In this document: in pieces, positions 60,401 to 64,000 of the stretch
How positions within the stretch are numbered: position 1 is the stretch's first letter
How the letters are laid out: each line of letters starts with the position of its first letter
From: Mytilus edulis
Taxonomy: Eukaryota; Mollusca; Bivalvia; Mytilida; Mytilidae
Direction: 5' to 3'
Assembly: GCF_963676685.1 (NCBI RefSeq)
Contig: NC_092356.1
Coordinates: 47,207,601-47,271,600, forward strand
Length of the DNA stretch: 64,000 nucleotides
The notes under the pieces: generated by a model
The model's database searches: none
The model's input: only the letters and a program-made list of their open reading frames with translations
Told to the model about the DNA's origin: nothing
Translations under genes and position numbers: made by a program

Positions 60401-62521
60401 ATCGGACACATTTGTTACTCTAAATACCTAATTATAATTGAGGAAAAGTTTAGTTAAATTTGTCTTAGTAGTTTCTGAGGATAAAGTTTATTTAAAAGAT
60501 CAAAAAAATTTACAAAAGAATGTTAAAAATTGACTATAAAGTACAATAATTCCTTAAGGGGTCAACTGACCATTTTGGTCGTTTAACTTATTTGTAGATT
60601 TTACTTTGCTGAACATTATTGCAGTTTACAGTTTATCTATATCTAAAATAATATTCAAGATAATAACAAAATAACGGCAAAATTTCCATCAAACTACCAA
60701 TTCAGGGGCAGCAACCCAACAATGAATTGTCCGATTCATCTGAACATTACAGGGCAGATAGATTTTTACCTGATAAAAAAATGTACTACGTCAGATTTTC
60801 TCTCAATGCTTTGGTTTCAGGGATATAAGCTAACATCGGACGCCAAGTGATGAGAAAAGCCCACTTGGCTCTTTGTTTTAGGTGAGCTAAAAATAATACT
60901 CGATGTTTCCAAAATTATTTTGATACATTTGATGCTAAAAGCGAATGATTATTTTACCAAATTCCTTTCATTAATAATTTTAAAAAACATGCTAAAACTA
61001 ATATCACAAAAATACTGAACTCCGAGGAAAATTCAAAAAAGAAATTCTCTAATCAAATGGCAAAATCAAAGCTCAAGCACATCAACCGAATGGATAACAA
61101 CTGTCATATTCCGGACTTGGTACAGGAAATTTCTTAAATAAGAAAATAATGGATTAAACTTGGTTTAAAATTTCTCACTTGTATGATAGTTGCATCAAAT
61201 TCTAATATATTGACAACGATGTGTGAAGCAAACAAACAAATATCACAGGTAAAAATGTCGGAAATAGAGGTACCGGTACAGCAGTTAACATTTTGTTAAA
61301 ATCATCAACACTATTAAAACAAACAAAAAAATGTGAAAAAAAGCACACAATGGCATATAGACCAATCATAATCCCCCCAAAAAAAGACAATATTACACAA
61401 AGTGATCGTAGTACATTTTGTACGACAACACAACTACGGGATGTATAAGTACAAAGCCATGTCATATATATATCAAAGAAACAAAACACACATAAGTTAA
61501 AAGTATGTATTTGCATTCAGGTATTGCAGATAAAATTTATTCGTTCATAGTGTGTTAGTTTACGTTTTTTGGTTGAGTTAAGCCTTCCAATTGATATATT
61601 ATCGTGTGTTTTTCTATGTTGTGATGTTATACTATTGTTACAGAAAAGGGAAAAAGTTTGGTACCATCAAAACGTTTAATCCCGCTGCAAATGCTTGCAC
61701 CTGTCCTACGTCAGGAATATGATGTACATTAGTTGTCATTTGTTTATGTAATTTATACGTGTTTCCCGTTTCTCGTTTTTCATATAGAAGAGGGACAGTA
61801 AAACTCATAAATCTAAAACAAACTGACAACGCCATGGCTAAAAACAAAAAAGACAAACAAACAAAAGCACACATGACACAACAGAGAAAACTAAAGAATA
61901 AACAACACGAACCCCACCAAAAAACTAGGGGTGATTAAGACCGTTGGTTTTCCCGTTTGCATGGTTTTACACTTGTAATTGTTGGGGCCCTTTATAGCTT
62001 GTTGTTGGGTGTGAGCAAAGGCTCCGTTTTGAAGGCCATGCCTTGACCTATAATGGTTTTCTTTTATAAATTGTTATTTGTATGGATAGTTGTCTTATTG
62101 GCACTCATACCACATCTTCATATATCTTTATAGACATATCAAAGTTATCAAAATCATCACAGATCAATAGCATATTCACGGTATATACTAGTACCGAACC
62201 GCGTCAAATGAATATCAATAAAAACAGACTAGACAATAAAAGAAGTATGCAGAAAAAGTGTTCCACTTATATTACACTCTATTGATACAATTATAGTGTT
62301 TAATATCCTGTTTACCTACATATATTGGATACATACAAACATTAATGCTAAAAACGTACCTGTATTAATGCCAATTCTAAGTTTCCAATGCTCCTGAGGT
62401 ATGTGAGGTACTGTTGCTTTGTTAACAACTGTCATTATATCTAAAGACATCATTGCTATCTCTAACACATGGCGGTCTTTATTTCGAATCGGTAAACCTG
62501 ACGCCACCATATAGGCATCAC
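36282..62521 (-). CDS. receptor-type guanylyl cyclase, catalytic C-terminal part (5' end outside window)
   Basis: Four minus-strand exons join in frame: 62521-62360, 39361-39263, 37458-37367, 36401-36282. All have AG acceptors and GT donors with matching phases. Together they give 156 complete residues. The order of motifs is that of a class III nucleotide cyclase: GDAYMVASG (second metal aspartate), [33 protein letters not shown], then a [18 protein letters not shown] end and a 25-residue tail. The cysteine in YCLFG marks GTP rather than ATP use, and the Asn and Arg of NVASR are the transition-state residues. The NVASRMES form fits receptor cyclases rather than soluble alpha/beta subunits. 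The enzyme would make cGMP at the inner face of the membrane. The receptor, kinase-like and first catalytic parts are not in this window. The largest intron is about 23 kb. Confidence 0.85.
36424..36478 (-). repeat. family C end next to the last-exon acceptor
   Basis: On the minus strand it reads GAGTTGTCTCATTGGCACTG, then ACCACATCTTCCTATAT, the usual end of family C. It occupies the intron sequence directly upstream of the acceptor at 36,402. Confidence 0.75.
36605..37085 (+). repeat. interspersed repeat tail (intron of guanylyl cyclase)
   Basis: It begins near GGCATGCCACAAAACCAGG, contains TTGCCTGTACCAAGTCGGGG (related to 40,800 and to the shared 3' core), and ends in a low-complexity TGTGTGTTTG stretch. 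It looks like a 3' retroelement tail without coding sequence. Confidence 0.5.
37367..37458 (-). CDS. guanylyl cyclase exon
   Basis: The acceptor CCATAG ends at 37459 and a GTAACT donor follows. It encodes [16 protein letters not shown] and ends RGEMTIK. Its first two bases complete a codon begun in the upstream exon (phase 1), and it ends in phase 0 to match the last exon. Confidence 0.85.
37500..39260. other. guanylyl cyclase intron, no feature except a 25-base C tract
   Basis: AT-rich intron. The only item of note is the longest homopolymer seen, 25 C at 38,961-38,985. Confidence 0.5.
39263..39361 (-). CDS. guanylyl cyclase exon with substrate-specificity residues
   Basis: The acceptor TTATAG ends at 39362 and a GTGAGT donor follows 39263. 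The exon encodes [18 protein letters not shown], then [13 protein letters not shown]. Both edges fall inside a codon (phase 1 in, phase 1 out), matching its neighbours exactly. This is the most diagnostic exon of the gene. Confidence 0.9.
39370..40795. other. intron sequence without recognised feature
   Basis: AT-rich intronic DNA. The short frame at 40,369-40,563 (minus) has no domain. Confidence 0.4.
40800..40985 (+). repeat. interspersed repeat tail (CCTGTACCAAGTCAGGA type)
   Basis: GCCTGTACCAAGTCAGGAAT, TTCGTTTGATGTGTTTTGTC and TTTGATTTTGCCATGTGATT also occur, diverged and inverted, at 61,005-61,145, and in part at 42,600-42,720. Confidence 0.7.
41060..41275 (+). repeat. interspersed repeat, same family as 12,640-12,885
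   Basis: Contains GCGCGTTTCGTCTACATAAG, ACTCATCAGTGACGCTCAT and AAGTTGAAGAGCATTGAGGA, ending at AAATCCTTAGTTTTTCG. The two copies are about 28 kb apart. Confidence 0.7.
41280..42155. other. intron sequence without recognised feature
   Basis: AT-rich intronic DNA. The short plus-strand frame at 41,397-41,585 is unsupported. Confidence 0.35.
42158..42357. repeat. 66-bp tandem repeat, three copies
   Basis: CACTTCAATCTTTCAA, AGTCATTTCTAGTTC and GTGAGAATGACCTTGGATGT repeat three times almost unchanged at a 66-base period. The high similarity suggests recent duplication. A 22-residue peptide repeat in one frame follows from the period being a multiple of three. Confidence 0.9.
42460..42602 (+). 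repeat. Penelope-like family A tail
   Basis: CTATTGTTTGTCTGTTTGAC, AGCCATGGCGTTGCCAGTTT and GACTGTCCCTCTGGTATCTT match the reverse complement of 14,597-14,720. Confidence 0.75.
42870..43990 (-). mobile_element. Penelope-like family B, second copy, 5'-truncated
   Basis: On the minus strand it matches 22,205-23,312 almost along its whole length: the C-terminal part of the reverse transcriptase (43,505-43,990, from the segment before YGVYISQL onward) and then the tail. Stops and indels interrupt the frame. The tail lacks the long G run present in the other copy. It is typical of a 5'-truncated retroelement insertion and lies in the guanylyl cyclase intron. Confidence 0.75.
44000..44695. other. 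intron sequence without recognised feature
   Basis: AT-rich intronic DNA between the Penelope copy and the Tc1 element. No feature is seen. Confidence 0.35.
44699..45957 (+). mobile_element. Tc1/mariner DNA transposon, defective
   Basis: The ends are inverted repeats of about 30 bases, CACCTCAACAAAAGTTAAGC at the left and its near-reverse-complement ending GGCGAGGTG at the right, inside TATATA. This fits TA target choice. Total length of about 1.25 kb is normal for Tc1. A broken transposase lies inside. Confidence 0.85.
44935..45610 (+). pseudogene. Tc1-type DDE transposase, broken
   Basis: Fragments in order are a region rich in arginine ([11 protein letters not shown]), TDEGRF with the first catalytic Asp, [11 protein letters not shown] with the second, and MNPIEHVW with the catalytic Glu. 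The spacing fits the DD34E Tc1 group. Frame changes separate these parts, including one between IPWP and MNPIEH, so no active enzyme is encoded. The DNA-binding N-terminus is short or eroded. Confidence 0.75.
46182..46263 (-). repeat. tRNA-like (SINE-head-like) sequence
   Basis: On the minus strand a TAGCCGAGAGGTT segment resembles an A box, and GGGTTTGATTCCC resembles a B box about 55 bases later. No convincing acceptor stem was found, so it is likely a tRNA-derived repeat rather than a working tRNA gene. Confidence 0.5.
46387..46458 (+). repeat. tRNA-like (SINE-head-like) sequence, opposite strand
   Basis: TAGCCGCGAGGTT (A-box-like) and a perfect B box, GGTTCGAATCC (46,440-46,450), are spaced as in tRNA genes, but the stems pair poorly. 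It lies about 125 bases from the minus-strand one. Confidence 0.55.
46775..46830 (+). repeat. family B tail end fragment
   Basis: GGCTTTGACATATTCCCC followed by TTTTCATTCTCAATG matches the last bases of the family-B tail. Confidence 0.6.
47077..47169. repeat. short foldback element
   Basis: Arms ATACAATGGATAAGCGTTG and CAACGCTTATCCATTGTAT are exact reverse complements. Pairing continues inward to about 35 bases, around a loop of about 20 bases. Confidence 0.9.
47170..49680. other. intron sequence; one inverted repeat, no gene
   Basis: AT-rich intronic DNA. The one structure seen is an inverted pair, ATGAGCGGACGCGAG near 48,294 and CTCGCGTCCGCTCAT near 48,372, extended to about 30 bases with mismatches. 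Confidence 0.45.
49680..50115 (+). repeat. interspersed repeat tail with nested foldback
   Basis: It shares GTGCCTGTCCCAAGTCAGGA, ATTAGGCCGTTGGTTATCTC, GTTGAAGGCCGTACGG and GAGAGTTGTCCCATTGTCA with families B and C. It is interrupted by an inserted foldback at 49,769-49,880. Confidence 0.7.
49769..49880. mobile_element. foldback (MITE-like) element nested in a repeat tail
   Basis: Arms GGAGTCAGTTTCACAAAAG...ACTTACGACTAAGA and their reverse complement ending CGACTCC flank a short centre. It splits a CAAGTCAGGAGC / CTGTAATTTAG sequence that is normally continuous in this repeat type. Confidence 0.8.
50120..51030. other. intron sequence without recognised element
   Basis: A loosely repeated segment is visible (CCCAGTTGAAAAATATCAAT and CAATTTACTCAAT... 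at about 50,305-50,400 and again at 50,500-50,630), suggesting an old local duplication of about 200 bases. No gene is seen. Confidence 0.45.
51035..51193. repeat. short repeat with inverted ends GTGGCGGATCC
   Basis: It begins CAGTGGCGGATGCAGG and ends CCTCTGGATCCGCCACTG, with G-rich and C-rich tracts between. It is the same family as 21,264-21,442. The two mirror-image frames across it are non-coding shadows. Confidence 0.8.
51855..51954 (-). repeat. Ngaro split repeat B2 (3' end)
   Basis: A 100-base near-identical copy of B1: TTATGTTCTCCTTCGCTTGC at one edge and GCACCAAAGCAGTT at the other, with only a few mismatches. Confidence 0.9.
52143..52286 (-). repeat. Ngaro split repeat A2
   Basis: A 144-base copy of A1, including CTCGCTTTGGTGTTTTCTCG and CGCAAAGAAAGTAAATACAA. 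Directly abuts B1. Confidence 0.92.
52287..52386 (-). repeat. Ngaro split repeat B1
   Basis: The internal partner of B2, adjacent to A2 and about 70 bases after the recombinase stop codon. Confidence 0.92.
52457..53436 (-). pseudogene. Ngaro tyrosine recombinase, one frameshift
   Basis: The N-terminal part (53436-about 53200, [16 protein letters not shown]...) is the helical core-binding region. The catalytic part continues in another frame to 52457. Visible catalytic residues are Arg in GILRYSEL, His-x-x-Arg in GLHSLRSGG, the His/Trp of SHGRWKT and the tyrosine of KDGYIKE. The two halves are separated by a single-base loss in a T run near 53,200. The long frame starting at 53,314 uses wrong-frame sequence for its first 45 or so residues. 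The enzyme would recombine the circular DNA copy into the genome. Confidence 0.85.
53725..54020. repeat. ~80-bp tandem repeats with small CCC...GGG palindromes
   Basis: CCCTTCACGGG or close variants at 53734, 53784, 53833 and 53913, CTCCTTCACGGA near 53882 and 53963, and CCCATAACGGG-type motifs at 53849, 53928 and 54007. Corresponding motifs are 79-81 bases apart. The zone lies between pol and the recombinase frame of the Ngaro element. Confidence 0.75.
54045..54932 (-). pseudogene. Ngaro RNase H and C-terminal pol region
   Basis: The RNase H acidic set is visible in order: YTDASS, YRELKAV, IYTDNQ, IADFYSK. A conserved C-terminal region follows ([37 protein letters not shown]) as is usual after RNase H in DIRS-like pol proteins. 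The frame is open from 54,932 to 54,045. It is cut off from the reverse transcriptase by an in-frame TGA at 54,935-54,933 and a frameshift upstream. Confidence 0.85.
54933..56449 (-). pseudogene. Ngaro gag C-terminus with zinc knuckle and reverse transcriptase
   Basis: The main open part runs 56371-55127. It holds a basic region, a CCHC knuckle ([14 protein letters not shown], about 56,107-56,066), and reverse-transcriptase motifs: [31 protein letters not shown] and the catalytic YLDDGWG. A frameshift at about 55,150 moves the thumb/connection part into another frame (55,232-54,933). Upstream, the same frame continues from the poly-G tract, so gag and pol were probably a single or frameshifted polyprotein. 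Confidence 0.88.
56450..56811 (-). CDS. Ngaro gag-like N-terminal region
   Basis: It starts [20 protein letters not shown] at 56811, shortly after repeat A1. An acidic, Ser/Pro-rich N-terminus is followed by a helical segment ([20 protein letters not shown]). It runs into a tract of 15 G (56464-56450), after which this frame stops at 56,434. One frame over, the reading continues without a break into the zinc knuckle and reverse transcriptase. An upstream in-frame ATG at 56,886 lies inside A1 and is less likely the start. Confidence 0.7.
56829..56972 (-). repeat. Ngaro split repeat A1 (5' end)
   Basis: A 144-base match to A2. Begins (minus strand) TAATATTTCTTATTTAATAA and ends just before the gag start. 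Presumed to hold the promoter. Confidence 0.92.
57285..58200 (+). pseudogene. LINE 5' region: ORF1 and start of endonuclease
   Basis: A gapped ORF1-like region (57,285-57,900) includes an Asn/Gln-rich part ([12 protein letters not shown]) and a short coiled segment ([15 protein letters not shown]). It is followed at about 58,060-58,170 by an AP-endonuclease start with the motif [17 protein letters not shown]. The endonuclease is then interrupted. Non-LTR retrotransposon origin is clear from the endonuclease motif. The clade is not determined. Confidence 0.65.
58200..59097. other. insertion inside the LINE endonuclease
   Basis: About 0.9 kb of AT-rich, non-coding sequence separates the two parts of the endonuclease. 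It contains an inverted repeat (58,991-59,019 and 59,036-59,064, CAATACTTGGTCATGTTTTA and its reverse complement with few mismatches). The insertion type is unknown. Confidence 0.5.
59098..59545 (+). pseudogene. LINE endonuclease, second part
   Basis: It resumes with [10 protein letters not shown], then [13 protein letters not shown] and the catalytic-core [11 protein letters not shown]. The frame is open to 59,540. No reverse transcriptase follows, so the element lacks its 3' end. Confidence 0.7.
59960..60890 (+). repeat. dimer of a ~470-bp interspersed repeat
   Basis: Two copies, about 60,050-60,370 and 60,520-60,880, share AAAAATTGACT, AAGGGGTCAAYTGACCATTT, TTATTTGTAG, AATATTCAAGATAATAAC and an ending around CTTTGGTTTCA. 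The last bases (GCCCACTTGGCTCTTTG) look like a defined 3' end. Confidence 0.75.
61005..61145 (-). repeat. inverted copy of the 40,800 repeat tail
   Basis: On the minus strand: TACCAAGTCCGGAATATGAC, TTTGATTTTGCCATTTGATT, and CCTCGGAGTTCAGTATTTTT. Confidence 0.75.
61530..62130 (+). repeat. family C repeat, interrupted copy
   Basis: Matches the reverse complement of 9,110-9,650 on both sides of an inserted stretch (61,786-61,936). Blocks include AATCCCGCTGCAAATGCTTG, CGTGTTTCCCGTTTCTCG, GGGCCCTTTATAGCTTGTTG and TAGTTGTCTTATTGGCACTC. Confidence 0.8.
61786..61936 (-). repeat. Penelope-like family A tail nested in family C
   Basis: GAAGAGGGACAGTAAAACTC, ACTGACAACGCCATGGCTAA and AACACGAACCCCACCAAAA match 14,597-14,760. 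It splits family C between TTTTCATATA and AGACCGTTGG, which are joined (with TAGATT) in the 9,110 copy. Confidence 0.8.
62360..62521 (-). CDS. guanylyl cyclase exon with GDAYMVASG
   Basis: The acceptor TGTTACAG ends at 62522 and a GTACGT donor follows 62360. The exon is 162 bases and phase 1 at both ends. It encodes [11 protein letters not shown], a helix, and [11 protein letters not shown]. The upstream exon, expected to hold the first metal Asp, is not seen in the remaining 1.5 kb. Confidence 0.88.
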
Positions 62522-62529
62522 CTGTAACA

Positions 62530-63280
62530 CATGTTAAATAAACGTTCTACTTGATTAAAACATTTTGCTAGACGGAATATTCACGCAAGGGTATTTGTTC
62601 GTTTGATGTGAAGACCTGAAATCGCTTTGTAAATTAGGAACCAGTTAGGTATTCAATCATCGGCCCTCTTATTATTCTTATCCTAGTTTTGTATATGTGT
62701 GAGTGTTACTTTTTTTGTTTTCGACTTCATACTTTTTTTATTATTTGTTTTTGGTTTTTATTGTGGAGAGGTGGGTAGTGCTGGGTGTATGGTGGTATGA
62801 GTTTTAGGGGGGTAGAGGTTCTTTACACAGTTTTATTCATAAAAACAAAAACTAAAAAAACGTATGTTACATTTGTCATTTGAGTGTTCAATTGTTTCAG
62901 TGTTTCTGTGTTTATGCATAAATGTGTTTCTTTGTTATGGTATCCGAAAATGAATACAATTCCGCGAAAATTCAGGAATGATTTTTGCGAATTACGTCAG
63001 GGCAAAACACGACGTCATACGAATGAAAACTTTTAAGGGAATGAGTATTTCGTAACTTGTGTACGCTACAACTTCGTAAAATTACTCATTAAAACGAAGT
63101 TTTGAAGGTAGGTGCTTTTTTATTTTTATATTCTTTTGCACTTATCGAATATTTACGAATTTCAGAAAGTCAATATGTCGACCAACTACTTAGTTACGAC
63201 CTGTCAATTGTGCATTTGATAGTAATTATAGTAGCCTTTACACAACAAATTGTTCATTAAAAATCGTGAATATTCGGTTT
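62530..63280. other. upstream guanylyl cyclase intron, no feature recognised
   Basis: AT-rich with a G-rich stretch near 62,765-62,820. No further cyclase exon could be found. Confidence 0.4.
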
Positions 63281-63285
63281 AAGAA

Positions 63286-63453
63286 TTATAAGGATTAAAC
63301 ACATTTTTTCTAGAGGTTATCGAAGTGTAAACCGGGTCTCTTACTCACAAATTTTACTTAAAAGTCCTATGGACTATTATTCAGTTTGTGAGTTTATTGC
63401 CCCGGTTTACCCACCAATAACCTCTAGAAAAAAATGTATTTAATCCTATATAA
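63286..63453. repeat. foldback element, ~70-base arms
   Basis: AGGATTAAACACATTTTTTC and CTAGAGGTTATCG...AAACCGGG on the left pair with CCCCGGTTTACCC...ATAACCTCTAG and ATGTATTTAATCCTATATAA on the right. The centre is about 25 bases. Confidence 0.88.
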
Positions 63454-63539
63454 TATATTTTAGCATAAATTTTGTATGTATGATAAGGCCCTAAATTGGT
63501 CCTTATTTTTAGCTAAAATTTCAAGGTTATTTTTAGTAG

Positions 63540-63670
63540 TAATTTTTGGAGCCCATTATTGCTTGCTGTTTGGTGCGAAGACCGTAACATGACCTATAAT
63601 GCTTAACCCTTATAAATTTGGATGGAGAGTTTTCTTCTTAGCACTCATATCTCATCTTCCTATATATATT
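63540..63670 (+). repeat. family C end fragment
   Basis: GGAGCCCATTATTGCTTGCT, ATGACCTATAATGCTTAACC and ATGGAGAGTTTTCTTCTTAG are diverged versions of the last 130 bases of family C. Confidence 0.65.
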
Positions 63671-64000
63671 GACCGTATTTAGACAAATCATAGTTAAAAC
63701 ATGCCTAGTAGGGAAAATATTAATTAAATTCAAGAAAACAGGTAAAATTCAGGCATGGACTTGAAAAATAGAGTGCATGCGTCGACAAACCAATAGTTTT
63801 ACAAATGTTTTCTATAACTTTTACCATAAAAATTTGAATGTTAAGTTTGTCGGAGCTTACACTTTATGCTTTTTAGCCCTAAATCTGGTAGAACATAGAA
63901 CGATTATGTCAAATCACAGGCACTTGTCTCAGGAAAAAATGCCGATATGCCTTAATATAACACACGGTACTTAACTTGCATTTTGGAAAAAATACAGCTG

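Overview
This window looks like AT-rich nuclear DNA from an animal, most probably a bivalve mollusc and perhaps a mussel. The evidence is genes split into short exons with GT-AG introns, long non-coding stretches, and dense layers of Penelope-like, DIRS/Ngaro, LINE, Tc1 and foldback elements. The mussel assignment rests on my recognition of several repeat tails and was not tested by a search. There is no prokaryotic-style gene organisation.

Two host genes can be supported. (1) On the + strand, 8,493-13,478 holds a complete six-coding-exon gene for a 192-residue four-pass membrane protein of the MS4A (CD20-like) family. Its intron 5 carries a decayed duplicate of its last transmembrane exon. 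(2) On the - strand, four exons (62,521-62,360; 39,361-39,263; 37,458-37,367; 36,401-36,282) encode the second half of a receptor-type guanylyl cyclase catalytic domain and its C-terminus. Every junction keeps the reading frame. The first two exons are separated by an intron of about 23 kb, and the 5' part of the gene lies beyond the right edge.

Layout: 0-3 kb is sparse and holds one old retroelement tail. 3.0-7.0 kb is a tandem repeat carrying about 16 RFX X-box-like sites, most of them next to a CCATTTT core, and ends in compensated hairpins. 8-13.5 kb is the MS4A-like gene. 14.6-17.1 kb is a Penelope-like element (family A, - strand). 18-20.5 kb holds inverted repeat pairs and tails. 20.4-30.4 kb is bounded by an inverted repeat of about 90 bp and contains a second Penelope-like element (family B, + strand), a 39-bp minisatellite of nearly 50 copies, and a satellite of about 195 bp (20 monomers) with a clear higher-order pattern. 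Both arrays share the motif GGTTACCTCAGG. 30.5-36 kb is mostly unique AT-rich sequence. 36.3-62.5 kb is the guanylyl cyclase gene. Its large intron holds a second family-B Penelope copy, a Tc1 element, tRNA-like sequences, foldback elements, a nearly complete Ngaro-type tyrosine-recombinase retrotransposon with its full split-repeat layout (51,855-56,972), and the 5' portion of a LINE.

The most novel-looking items are the higher-order satellite with its motif-sharing neighbour inside an inverted-repeat-bounded 10-kb block, the X-box repeat with constant-loop hairpins, and a 3' core shared by several unrelated repeat tails. All element assignments are made from motifs read by eye.
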